In this document: piece after piece, positions 1-10,332 of the stretch
How positions within the stretch are numbered: position 1 is the stretch's first letter
Layout: the number at the start of each line of letters is the position of its first letter
Source: Myrmaecium sp. VS I D KN 1
Taxonomy: Eukaryota > Ascomycota > Dothideomycetes > Valsariales > Valsariaceae
DNA: 64,000 bases
Reading direction: 5' to 3'
NCBI GenBank assembly: GCA_019775845.1
Contig: JADQAV010000045.1
Location: 1-64,000, forward strand
Notes under the pieces: model-generated
What the model saw: only the letters and a program-made list of their open reading frames with translations
Database searches by the model: none
What the model was told of the DNA's origin: nothing
Position numbers and translations under genes: made by a program

Positions 1-2
1 CG

Positions 3-1172
3 TATGTGGTGGGGTGGGGGTTGGAGGGGTGGGAGGGCGGGTGGAGGGGGATGGTGGCGCTGGGGGTTTTGCCGGTGCTGGTGCAGGGGTTGGTGGTGGG
101 GGGGTTGAGGGAGAGTCCGAGGTGGTTGGTGAGGGTGGGGCGGGAGGAGGAGGCGAGGGGGGTGCTGGCGGAGGTGTGGGGGACGGCGGGGGAGAGGTGG
201 GTGGAGGGTGTGTTGGAGAGGGTGAGGAGGGAGGTTAGGGGGGAGATGGAGGTGCGGAGACGGAGGGCTGGGGGGAAGAAGGGGGGCGGGAGGCTGGCGG
301 CGGAGTGGCAGCGTTGGAGGGAGTTGTGGGCGAATGGGGCCAGTCGGCGGGCGGTGGTGATTGCGTGCATGCTTCAGGGGTTTCAGCAGCTGTGCGGTTT
401 CGTACGTGAATTCTCTCTTCTCTCCCTCCCTACACATACATACATTACTAATCCCTCGCGTCCGACCTAGAACTCACTCATGTACTTCTCCGCCCCTCTC
501 TTCGCCCTCCTCGGCTTCCGCCAGCCCGCCCTGGCCTCCCTCTCCGTCGCCTTCACGAACTTCCTCTTCACCCTCGCCGCCTTCGCCGTCATCGACCGCC
601 TCGGCCGCCGCCGCACCCTGCTCCTCTCCCTCCCCGTCATGAGCCTCGCCCTGCTCCTCGCCGCCTTCGGCTTCGCCCACGTCCCCTTTTCCCTGGACCG
701 CTCTGCGTCTTTTCCATCCCAGCAAACAGACCCCGCCAACCCCACCGACCCCGCCGCCGCCGCACCCCCTCGCGGCCCCTGGCCCCCCCTCATCCTCCTC
801 GCCCTCGCCGGCGCCGTCAGCAGCTTCGCCCTCGGCCTGGGCACCGTGCCGTGGCAGCAATCCGAGCTCTTCCCGCTCGCCGACCGGGCCGCGGGTGCCG
901 GCCTCGCCACCGCCACCAATTGGACCGCGAACTTTGTCGTTGGCGTCACTTTCTTGCCGCTTGTGAGGGCGGGTGGCGGACCGGCGCTGGTTTTCGTGTT
1001 GTATGCGCTTGTGGTGGTGCTGGCGTGGCTGTGTGTGTACGCGGTCTATCCGGAGACGGCTGGCTTGGAGTTGGAGGATGTGACGGGGTTGTTGGCGCGG
1101 GGCTGGGGGGTGGGGGAGAGTGTGAGGGGGTTTCGGGAGAGACGGAGGGGAAGGGGGAAGGGGAGGGTGTAG
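3..1172 (+). CDS. myo-inositol/sugar transporter (MFS, ITR1-like), 5' truncated by window edge
   Basis: Plasma-membrane major facilitator of the sugar-porter family, most like yeast Itr1/Itr2 (proton-coupled inositol uptake). Two exons are visible, 3-401 and 471-1172, joined in phase 0 across a 69-nt intron (GTACGT donor, ACTAAT branch, CTAG acceptor). The join restores the family signature QQLCGF/NSLMYFSAPLF. Also visible are GWRGMVALG, the ESPRWL motif of the cytoplasmic loop, the IDRLGRRR loop and the late PETAGLELEDV motif. The N-terminal half, including the first transmembrane segments, lies outside the window. The loop holding SLDRSASFPS and a Pro/Ala-rich run is an insertion relative to Itr1. 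Codon choice is very G-rich in exon 1, C-rich at 480-960 and G-rich again to the stop. The family is sure; the inositol substrate is inferred. Confidence 0.85.
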
Positions 1173-1739
1173 GTCTGGATTCACTTCTTTCTTGGCTGGC
1201 GAATCGCTCCGCTGTGCTTGCTTTTTGAGGTCTAGAGGGCTCGGCGTCTCTGTGCGTTGATGGCGGATTTCCCTCTTTCTCGGTGGAGTTGGTATGGGTT
1301 TCTTGGAGTTGACTGGATAATCGTATGTATACTGTACTGTATGTATGTACTCAACGTACAAACGGCTGCTCTCAGCCTAGCCTAGCGTATATCGAATGGA
1401 TACTATCCTCTCTGCTTCCACGCATGTCTGTCTTTGGCAGTCCTAAGACCACGAGGACGAAGCACACGACACAAAAGCAAAGGAGACCAAAGCCGAAGAA
1501 AAAAAGGTGTTGACGACCTCGGATCCCCGTCGCAGTCCAAATCCAAGTCAAACTCATAAACCCCTCACACAGACATCGCCAAACCGCTGATCGACCAAAA
1601 AGGAAATAAAAAAAAGCAAGAAAAAGACTCTCCGATGATAAGGCTGAAAAACAAAAGCCCAAGCCAACACCAAGACAATATTAAGAGAAGAAAGAAAGAA
1701 AAAAGGGTTGAAACGGCCAACCTGCCTCCCCACACCCTC
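1173..1739. other. convergent 3' region without a gene
   Basis: Between the stop of the transporter on the plus strand and the stop of the next gene on the minus strand. A-rich and T-rich tracts around 1480-1700 fit two 3' UTRs. No coding pattern was seen. Confidence 0.5.
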
Positions 1740-4146
1740 CTACGCCACGCTCTCCTCAACTGTCTTCACCCCCTCATCCCCACCCTTCTCCTTCCCCATC
1801 ATCCCCTCCATCTTCCCCCTCTCCCTCTCGCGTTCCGCCCACGCCCGACTCGCCGCGCGCCCTTTCTCCGCGGCATCCATCCTCGCCTTCCTCGCCGCAT
1901 CCTCCTTCGCCCGGCGCAGACGCACCTGCTCCTCTGCCTCGCGTCGTTCGCGGCTATACACTGTTTTTCCTTTGCTGCTGCTGGCGTTGTTTTTGTTCTT
2001 GTTCTTGCGTGCCGCGGCTGCGATGGCCATGGCGTCCGTGGTGGCGAGGCTGCGGCGGAGGGTGGCGGCGGCGGTGGGGGTTGTGAGGGTGGATTTGGAT
2101 TTGGAGGTTGAGGGGGGTTTTGTGGTGGTGCTGGATGTAGTGGTGGTGGTGGTGGTGCGGTGGGAGAGGGAGGATGTGGATATTGAGGTGGTGGAGGGCG
2201 GATTGGGAGCGGAAGGCGCAGCGCCGGTGCGGGCTAGTGCCGTCTTGGTCATTTTGACCACCGGCGGCGGCTTGCGGAGGCTGGTGGGCACGGGACGCGC
2301 TTTGAAGGTGGGCTTCTTTGGTTGTTCGGTGGAGGAAGCGCCCGCGGCAGCGGAGGTGGAGGTGGAAGATAAGGCCAGGGATGGTTTGCGCTCGGGTTTC
2401 TTGAATGTGGACTGAGGCGGGAGTGCCGAGGTGGAGGCGGAGAGGGTGTGGCGCGGTGCGTGGGATTGGCGACGTGCAGCGGCGGCGGTTGACGTTCCTT
2501 GCTTTGGCTTCTGCTGCCCCTGTCCCTGTTCCTGCTCCTGTGCCATCTTGGCTAGACGCTCCTCCCGCTGGGCTTTGAGCTTTGCGGCCACGGCTTCCCC
2601 TGGCAGCTGAAACGTGGGCCGGGTTGGCGGCTTGGTGTTCTTGGGCGGGGGAGGTGGCGTGGGGAAGGAGATGGAGATGGGTCGGCGACGGCTGGCGAGG
2701 TAGTCTTCGGTTGTAGTAGGCTTGGAAGGATTCGGCGATGACGGTTTGCCTTTTGCTGTGATGGGTTTCGTGGTGGCCATCATAGAGGAAGGCCGGGGTC
2801 TGCTCACGGTGGACGTGCGAACAGAGGCGCTGCGGCCGAGGTTGGGCGCTTTAGCTGAGGTCGTGCTGGCTCGAGGAGCCTTGGAGAGCTTGGGGGCCTG
2901 AGAAAGCCTTGAAGCCGTAGCGGTGGTAGTACGTGGTTTGACTGAAGCCTTGCCGGAAGATGTCGTGGTAGGCGCAGCCTTCAACTGGCGACGAGCCTTC
3001 TCCAGCTCTAACTTAGGCATCGCCTTGTTGATCTCCTCTATCGCATCCTCGATAGCTTCAGTCGCCTCGGTCGTTCCATCGGTGCGGGAAGACGTGGGAG
3101 TATGGGTTTGCGTGGAGACGGGACTGAGTGCTTTCGGAGTGTGCTCGTCGAGGAGAACCTTTTGTTCTGGAGTTGAAGCCGGGAGTTCAGAAACAACTCC
3201 ATCCATCGCCTGGTCGTCGCGCTCCGGGTTTTTGGATTCACCGCCGGGGGGTGCATGAGTCGCTTCTTGAATAGAATCTTCATCTTTCGGCTCTCCATCC
3301 GTCGCCTCGGTCATGGTGTCTACCGGCTCTTTCGGCATTTGCTCTTGAATCTCCTGGTCCGGCGCCACGACTTGAACATCCCCAGTCCCGTCCGTCTGTT
3401 GCGGCTCTTGCACATCTTCTATCGGCGTGTCCACAGGTTCCTCAACAGTGTCAACCGTTGCTTGCACTTCCGGTAGTGGCACTTCTTGAGGCACCTCTTC
3501 TACAACCTCAGCTTCTTTTTCCTCGGCATGTTCCTGCACATCAGACACTACAGCCGATGCTTGCGCCTGCGCCATCTTCTCCTGCTCCTCCAACGCCGCC
3601 AGCTGCCGCCTCGTCAAGCGCGCTGGGCGCGGTGTCACTGCTGGCTTCTCCTCCGTCATTGCGACCTGGACATCCGATTTGACTGTGCCTCAATTAGCCC
3701 CGCTAAGCAGCCTCCAGAGACCCGGTTTACTCACCCTCGCCGCCATCCTCCTTCGAGTCCTCCGGCTTCTCCTCGCTCACCGGACTGGCAGCCGCCTGTC
3801 GCTCATCCTTTCGTACCTCCAGCGCATGCGCCTCATCATGCCCTTCATCAAGCGTCTCCTGTCCAGACTCATTCTGCTGCTGCTCATCCTCATCCTCCTG
3901 TCCCTCCACATCCTTCTTCGTCTTCCTCCCCCTTCCCTTCCCTCCCTTCTTGCCCTTCCCCCCTTTCTTCGCAGCGCTCTTCGCCGGCGCCGTCTCAGGG
4001 GCGACGTCTTCGCCTTCAGCCGTCGAATTCGGCGCATCGATCTCGTCGAGCGGCTTGCGATCTCCATCCTGCGCCGCATCCTCGTGCGCGGTCGCTTCCA
4101 CCTCCACCGCTGCCGCGGCTGCCGCAGCGCGCCGGGTGAGGCGCAT
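1740..4146 (-). CDS. basic, low-complexity fungal protein of unknown function
   Basis: Two exons on the minus strand, 4146-3735 and 3682-1740, joined in frame over a 52-nt intron (GTGAGT...CACAG), giving about 784 aa. The start chosen is the ATG at 4146 (MRLTRRAAAA); an in-frame ATG at 4218 would add 24 residues. Exon 1 encodes an acidic segment with a Lys/Gly block (KKGGKGKKGGKGRG). Exon 2 opens with a second RLTRRQLAALEEQ element, then acidic and Ser/Thr/Pro-rich disorder, a proline block followed by FQLPGEAVAAKLKAQREERL, and a basic C-terminal helix (YSRERREAEEQVRLRRAKE) predicted to be coiled. The FQLPGE element recalls TPX2-like proteins, but that is only a resemblance. No transmembrane segment or signal peptide is seen. 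Function unknown; a nuclear or cytoskeletal role is conceivable. Confidence 0.75.
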
Positions 4147-5996
4147 GGTGCTTGTCAGACGGGGTTGTACGGTACGTATCTCAGGGTTTGCGAACAAGGC
4201 GATCGGCGCTGGCTCCAAATCCGTCGCTTCGGGACGGCAGGCGATCGGTAGAGCTGGTGGCGATTCGTGTGCGTCGTAGTGTGGTTTTTAGGGAGCGGAT
4301 GTGCGTGGTAAGGGGGTGTGCGCCGGTTGTTTACGGGGAAAGCTCAAAAGGTCAGTAAACAAACGCGAGGGGTGGTGGTGGGCGCCGGCTAGACTGGATT
4401 AGGGGCTCCCGGGATTGGTTAAGGGTTTGGAGCTTGGGCCAGCTTGTTGAAACCTGAGGCCCTCCACTCTCTCCGGACTGTGTTGACCACCACCTTTCAC
4501 ATCTCGGCGGGAGATGGCCTTTCCGTGCGAGGTCACAAGCTGAGGTCCTAGCTGACGGAACGGATCGTGGAGGCGTATTACTTCCTTGTGTCTGCACTTG
4601 GGTGATATTAGCAGCGAAACATGGCTGACAATTCGGAGTATCACTTACCAACATCTGATTTCTCCTGTTTACAGCTTCGGTACCCAGGGATAAGAAAGCC
4701 ATCTTCAGGCGTCTCATATCTGAGCTTTTCGGCAGACGATGGTTGTCGTCTGCAGGTCACTTTGCCCAGCTCTCTGAAGCCTTAGGAAGCACATGTCTGC
4801 TGCTTCCATCCCAGAGAATGACATCTTTCAGTGCCTTCTTTCGAAATGCTTTGGACATGATGCCCTAGCAGTGTTGCTCGTCAACGGTTCCCATCGCGAG
4901 TGTCACCCCTCAAGGAGAACGTGCAGGGGATATCGGCACGGTTTTCATCCGTCAGGAACAGGGCGTTGGCTGGGGTTGGGCATGACCGCCAACCCTTCTT
5001 TCATCGTCTGTTCGGCTTCCACGCTCTTCCGTCGAGTGCTTCACTCGTCCGCGACTCCGAGGGGGAGGAAGGGTGGTCTCATCAGGAAGGAAGGATGACA
5101 CGAAGTGCAAACAAAGTACTTGCTCGAGGTAGAGGGAGAGGGGGGGAAAAGGCGGGCTGCGATGCAGGTACCGCTGGCTGGCTGTGGGTCGCGCAAGCAT
5201 GTCCCTCTGAAAGCGGTTAAGCATTGGCTGGTGGATGAGGTGTTCTGTTCAGGTACTAGACCATGCTCACCAGATGCCAGGACATTTTTGCATGTGCGGA
5301 TCCACTGAGGATTCTGCAGGTTCGGCATGCTTCTGAGGACGTTGGCTGGCATCGTTGGTCGGTGACGTGAGCGTGTGTGCATGGAATCTGGAGAGGCTGG
5401 AATGGCGGACCGGCTACATAAATAGTACTGCAAGAATGATATATCTCTTCTGTAGTTGTACAACGTTGGGACATTTTTGCTATATATTGGAAGCATGTGG
5501 ACCAATCAGCATTCACGGGGAATGCATTCAGGTTTAGCCTGTCCGGGGGATTAGCTAGATAACTACTACTACACTTCAGTCCACCACTCCACGCTCCAGC
5601 ACCAAGGAAAAATAGGGGGAAGATGAAGAACCAGAGAAAAAAGACGGTCTCAACATGATCGAAGCGGTGAACAGCAGCCTCTCCCACGCCTCCCCCCCTC
5701 CTGCCCCGCAGCCCACGGCCGGACGACCACCACGGAGAGCCAAAGGGGCCACAGGGGCCCCCACTTCCGTCCACCTTCCGGCCCAACCCCGCGGCCAACT
5801 TTTTCGGCCCGGGCAGCGCCATTCACCTTTTTAGCGATGGACGACCGACCGCCGCTTGACTTGACTTGACATGTACCTCGTAGTGGGGCATTTGCTCGTT
5901 CGTTTAGTCGATGACAAGTAAATGCGCCGCACGCCCTTCCGCATCCCTCGCTCGTCTGCGCGCTTGACCATCGTCTCTGGTTTTTCTTCCATATTT
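4147..5996. other. intergenic, divergent promoter region
   Basis: Lies between the heads of the basic protein gene (minus) and the YCII gene (plus). Short open frames occur on both strands (e.g. 5256-5822 minus) but have no recognisable motif, no convincing splice pattern and erratic composition. No tRNA or repeat seen. Confidence 0.4.
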
Positions 5997-6740
5997 ATGA
6001 ACAGCCTACGCCTCCTCCATCGTCTCGCATCCTGCTCCTCCTTTCCTCGACCCGGTCTGCTTCGATTCTTCGCTGCTCCCATCGCCTTCCCTACCCGCTG
6101 CTCCCCCCGTTCCTGCTTTCTAAGAACCATGGCGTCTGCTTCGACCAATAAGTGCGAGTGGCTGGTCATTGTGCCTGACAACGAGGGCGCGTTGGAGAAG
6201 AGAATTCAGGTTAGAAAGTAGGTGTCTCGTCCGTTGTTCTTTCCCCTTGCGGGATCCTGGCAAGCATTCATGCTTCTTCTGTTTCTTATGCGAACGCGCA
6301 GGCGTTGGCCCCCATCCTTTGTGATTGTAATTTTCTTGTCCGAGGAGAGGCGTACAATGTGTCGTAGTGCATAGTGCTAACCGCGGTCCGTTTACAGTGA
6401 CCACCTTGCCGGCCTGAAGGCTGATCCCGAGGACTTCTGGTTGTGGGGAGGTAGGTTCTCTTTCTTCGTCATTCACCGTTCATCGGCCAAAAGCCATGTA
6501 GACATCCCCATGGTTTCGTAGAGCTCGCGTTGATCAACTCGTGTAGGTGCTTTCCTCGAGGAACCTCCCAAGGAAGGCGAAACCCCGAAGATGAAGGGAT
6601 CCGCCTGCCTCTGCTACGCTGCCACCAAGGAGGAGGTCCTCGAGCGCTTGCAGAGGGATGTCTACGTCACCGGAGGCGTCTGGAATCTGGATGAGGTGCA
6701 AGTCTTCCCCTTCAGGAGCGCGTTGAGGAAGGCGTTGTAG
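5997..6740 (+). CDS. YCII-related domain protein, probably mitochondrial
   Basis: Three exons, 5997-6217, 6398-6450 and 6547-6740, give 155 aa. Introns are 180 and 96 nt; intron 1 has a GCTAAC branch point and TTACAG acceptor, intron 2 a GTAGGT donor. The start at 5997 gives an Arg/Leu/Ser-rich, acid-free leader (MNSLRLLHRLASC...) typical of a mitochondrial presequence. An ATG at 6129 (MASASTNK) would give a cytosolic form, so dual start use is possible. The body reads CEWLVIVPDNEGALEKR, NDHLAG, WLWGGAFLEEPPKEGE and GVWNLDEVQVFPFRSALRKAL, the usual fungal YCII pattern with its conserved C-terminal block. YCII folds are small ferredoxin-like dimers; a catalytic role in fungi is not established. 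Identification of the family is firm, the function is not. Confidence 0.85.
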
Positions 6741-7262
6741 ACCGTGGTGAGAGCGAAAATGCTTCGGTATCAGACTGCGTGTGAGTAGACGAGCATTAGT
6801 TGTCCGACGGTGATTGCAGCGCGCCGCAAAGGCAGACGACTGCAAAAACATATTTCCTCTCATTAAGCTTTCTATCTATTCTTCTTCTACATCTCTTGTT
6901 CACATCTCTGCATTATTATATTCTGCGTTGTTCCTCTTCATGCATTGTGTCGTAGTTACAACGTGCTGAGCACCCCTTCGGCTAAATGTTCAAGCGTGCT
7001 TGACTGCTAGAGCTTCAGGAAACCCTGCTTCACCGTTTGACCAGACCAACTTCAACTCACCACACGGTGACCGCCTCTTTGCGGAAAGCTCAATTAATCC
7101 GTCTGTAAGACGCTTTGACAAGCACTGAGCTTCCCGTTCCCGACAGAATAGACCGCTTCTGTCATCACATCCACTTTCACCTTCATCTTAACCTCGTGCG
7201 TTCAAGTTCGCAACAACTTCGCAGCAACATCTTCGCAACTTCGCAACGCAAGCAAACCGACC
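6741..7262. other. intergenic, promoter of RING gene
   Basis: 3' UTR of the YCII gene followed by the promoter and 5' UTR of the RING gene. From 7195 a short repeated run of TTCGCAAC-like units precedes the ATG at 7263. No gene seen. Confidence 0.4.
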
Positions 7263-8933
7263 ATGTCGGAACGCATGCCACCACCAGACGAGCAAGCGTC
7301 AGAACTGACCAGGCTCAGCGAAATCGTTTTTGAGTTCCAAGCACAGTTTCAACGCAGCCAACAGCGGCTCCACGAGACGGCCCAGCTTCTTAATGACCAT
7401 TATCAGCTTCAAGACCGCGTCGTTGATCTGGAACGACACGTTGCAGACCTCGAGCACCGGCTCGAAGCGCACGAGTTGCCGGACGAGATAAACGGCAGTC
7501 GCATCGCTGCGCTGCGCGAACGCCCGACCTTTAGGGACTGGTCCACCCGCCCCTCTCCTCCGGTCGACCTACCGTGGGAGCATAACAGAGACGTTGCGGA
7601 GACGGCAATGCCGACAACCGATCGTAGCGTGCAAGTCGACGCGGACGAGCCGGAGGAAGAACTTCTCGACCTCAACGACCTCAACGCGCGTGCCGAACTC
7701 GCCCTCCGTGAGAGAGTCGAAGACCGGCTCGAATTGGCCGTCGATGCCGCGCTCGAGCGGTTGGACGCTCCGCCGGAAGACTGCGACAATTGCCCAATCT
7801 GCATTGAGCCCTGGCAGTTCCCGGTCCGGCTGGGTTGCGGACACGTCTTCGACCACGAGTGCATCCGCAAGTGGCTCGTCGAGCGCCGTTGGAACTGTCC
7901 GTTGTGCCGCCAAGATGTGCCGCTCGAGGCTCAAGTCGACGGTTTGGACGCCGTGGAACAACGCGTTGACGGCATGCTGGTGCAGCTGGTCCGGAGCCAC
8001 GTGCGGGCGCGGCAGCTGATCAATGACCTCGAGGGATCGGACATGGAAGATGAATCCGACGAAGTCACCGCAGACGAGCAGACGGTGCCTGACGTGCCTC
8101 GGCCCACGGGAGTTTCCACGGCGGCTCTTGCGGAGCTTGGTCGACGGATGGAGCCGGGTATCTTAGGACTCCATGGCCGTAGAGTCCCAAGCGATGCGGT
8201 TGTCGAGCCGGACGAGAGTGAACCCGAAACTGGCGACTTCCCTCCATACACGAACTTTACGGGAGAGCAGAGCTCCAACGACGAAGTTGAGCCTGACCAA
8301 CGTGAATATGATACTGGCGACTTTCCTCCACACATGGACTTCATGGAGGCGCATCATTCCGACGACGTCGTCGAGCCGGGCGAACAGGATGTGTACTACG
8401 AGGAAGACCCATCCTTCGGACCTGAAATGTACAGTCCCGGTCCCACTTACATCGCCGTCGCCTCCGACACCGACCCCGGCGCCGACGCCGACATCGACTC
8501 GGACTCGGACGACGAGATGTGGAGCGATCCGCGCGAGCAGCATCACGCACATGCCGCGTTCCACGACGATGATAACTTCGACGTCGATTACGACAGCGGC
8601 ACCGGTTACTATGACGACGACGGTCACTCTGACCTCGGCGCCGCGTACGATTCGGATGCCTGCATGGCGCAGGGCTCTTGGAGCGACTCCGCTGCCGAGG
8701 CTGAGGACCCTGATGCCATGAGGGCTTTTGCTAACGAAGATAGTTACGACTCTCGCACCGTGTTCGACATCACCAGCGAGCGTGAAGCGACGCCGTATGA
8801 GGCGGACGCGGACGAGGACATGGGGGATGGGACGGCTTACGTCCCCAATTACGAAGACCTGGAAGACGAGGAGGTGTCGGATGTCCCTGTCGACTATGAC
8901 AGCCAAGCTGAAGCTGGCTTGGAAGAGTGGTGA
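7263..8933 (+). CDS. RING finger protein with long acidic tail (probable E3 ubiquitin ligase)
   Basis: Single exon, 556 aa. Residues about 15-75 form a likely coiled coil (FQRSQQRLHETAQLL, VVDLERHVADLEHRL). The RING has C177, C180, C192, H194, C200, C212 and C215; at the fifth zinc position there is D197 followed by H198, where most RINGs have Cys or His. After the RING, from about residue 260, the chain is very acidic and rich in Asp, Glu, Ser and Tyr, probably disordered. Residues 314-369 are two 28-residue tandem units, each beginning VEP and containing TGDFPP, with a third partial start at 370. No membrane segment. The family is clear; ligase activity is inferred and the target unknown. 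It belongs to the lineage-variable RING genes common in filamentous fungi. Confidence 0.85.
   Translation: MSERMPPPDEQASELTRLSEIVFEFQAQFQRSQQRLHETAQLLNDHYQLQDRVVDLERHVADLEHRLEAHELPDEINGSRIAALRERPTFRDWSTRPSPPVDLPWEHNRDVAETAMPTTDRSVQVDADEPEEELLDLNDLNARAELALRERVEDRLELAVDAALERLDAPPEDCDNCPICIEPWQFPVRLGCGHVFDHECIRKWLVERRWNCPLCRQDVPLEAQVDGLDAVEQRVDGMLVQLVRSHVRARQLINDLEGSDMEDESDEVTADEQTVPDVPRPTGVSTAALAELGRRMEPGILGLHGRRVPSDAVVEPDESEPETGDFPPYTNFTGEQSSNDEVEPDQREYDTGDFPPHMDFMEAHHSDDVVEPGEQDVYYEEDPSFGPEMYSPGPTYIAVASDTDPGADADIDSDSDDEMWSDPREQHHAHAAFHDDDNFDVDYDSGTGYYDDDGHSDLGAAYDSDACMAQGSWSDSAAEAEDPDAMRAFANEDSYDSRTVFDITSEREATPYEADADEDMGDGTAYVPNYEDLEDEEVSDVPVDYDSQAEAGLEEW
8202..8369 (+). repeat. 84-bp tandem duplication inside the RING gene
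   Basis: Two adjacent in-frame 84-bp units (8202-8285 and 8286-8369) each encode 28 residues starting VEP with TGDFPP in the middle. They differ at many positions, so the duplication is not recent. A third VEP start follows at 8370. Confidence 0.75.
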
Positions 8934-10098
8934 ATAATCTTCACTTTCTCATGACGGGAGGGGGTGAAGCTCTATTTTGGTCTCGCTCTCCAGGATTGCT
9001 TGGAAAGTGTGCATCGCGCAGCTAACTCCATTTCGTCGGCGTTCTGGTGAAGAACCCGTCGAACTAATCCTTCAGCAATCCTTCGCGGTTTGGTTATAGG
9101 TTTGGCGTACTGCTCATAATCAGAAATCGGAATTTGGAGAAGCGATAGATATACACACAGGCCGACCGACTTTTATATAATTATCCCCCTTGACGGTCAA
9201 CAGCAACCCCCCTCCCCCTAATATCCACGAGAAACTACGACACACGCCGAGACACGCCGAGATACGACACGTGAAGGAATGCACCACAATACCCCAGGAA
9301 TACCCCAGGAAAAAGGAGGCGTTTATGGCGATCTTGAACGGGAACTCATTCAGGCACGATTACCCTTCCCCTTCCCCGGCGTTTCCTCCTGGTATGATTG
9401 ATCAGGTGCTGTACTATAAGTTTTCCTTTTCTTTTCTTTTCTTCCTTTCCCCCCTTCTACCGAAAAAGCCAGAGAGCTAGCAAAGATAAAAACCCGCGGG
9501 ATAGTTGAATACACACGACTTTTCCTCACACGGTAGATATTAATTTCCATACTTGCTGTGATGTGATGTGATGTGATATATGTCTCCCAGTCCGGGCTCG
9601 TGATGTGAATCTGTACTACCGTTTCTCTACACCGTCCTACCTACCCATCGGCTGTATTTTATTTCTTCCTATCTTGCCAGCAAGACTCCACCGCCCTCCA
9701 GCAGAAGCCTATCACTTAACCCTCACTCCCCGAAAAGCAGAAGGCAAAGAAGAGGAGTAAAGAAAGGTAAGAAGTAAAGACGGACGTACGTATGCAACAG
9801 CTAATTACGGTATAGTGGGAAGGCGCACGACGGAAAAGAAACCGAAACGAGTTCAAAATAAGTCTGAAATGGAAGGAAGTATAGCTAAGAAAATCGTAGA
9901 TTCACAATGGCCAAGATTTGCTGAAAGTGACAAGAACGACAGACAGAGAGAGAAGGAAAGAGGGTGAAGAGAGTATGTCCAGGTATTCCTCCCAAGAGCG
10001 ATTCCAGCGCTCATGCATACCCCCCACCCCTAAACAACCAAAAACAAACCCCCCTCCACAGCCTCCCCTCCTCCCTCCCCTCTTCTCCTTACCTCCCC
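8934..10098. other. intergenic, with a TGTGA microsatellite
   Basis: No gene seen. Four tandem TGTGA units lie at 9557-9576. The stretch 9180-9330 has short direct repeats of ACACGCCGAGA and ATACCCCAGGA. Pyrimidine tracts near 9420-9470 may be transcript ends or promoter sequence. Confidence 0.4.
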
Positions 10099-10332
10099 TC
10101 ACTTCACCACCCTCCTCCTTCCCCCCTTCCTGATCCCCTCGCCAATCTCGCGGGCGCGCTGCCGACACATGCCGCAGACATGGGGCAGGACGGCGTAAGC
10201 AGGCCGGCGATCGGACGCGTCGCAGGCGCGGGGGGGCTGTCGACGGACGGCGCGGTCGCAGAGCCGGTAGTGCGGTTCGACGGGGACGGGACCGCAGCCG
10301 CACGGGTGGAGAGAGAAGAGGATGCGGCACAT
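10099..10332 (-). CDS. small Cys-rich protein starting MC, unknown function
   Basis: Intronless 77-aa frame with seven Cys: MC at the start, CGCG at 11-14, RLC near 24, a Cys near 37, and HVCGMC near 51-56. There is no signal peptide, so a cytoplasmic or nuclear zinc-binding role is more likely than secretion. I recall many small fungal proteins that begin MC, have a CGC/CGH pair and end with a second Cys pair; this fits that loose pattern, as does the frame at 38124-38348. A TATA-like GATAAAAG reading on the minus strand lies near 10488-10496. The frame at 9902-10330 on the same strand overlaps and is Arg/Pro-rich, so is judged a shadow. Real gene probable, not certain. Confidence 0.5.
   Translation of the reverse strand: MCRILFSLHPCGCGPVPVEPHYRLCDRAVRRQPPRACDASDRRPAYAVLPHVCGMCRQRAREIGEGIRKGGRRRVVK

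Noticed and set aside
5256-5822. 188-codon minus-strand frame with a hydrophobic stretch
   Set aside because: No family motif, uneven composition, poor start context and no splice continuation; fits chance in GC-rich DNA.
9902-10330. 142-codon minus-strand frame overlapping the small Cys-rich gene
   Set aside because: Arg/Pro-rich shadow of the Cys-rich frame, typical of a wrong frame in GC-rich sequence.
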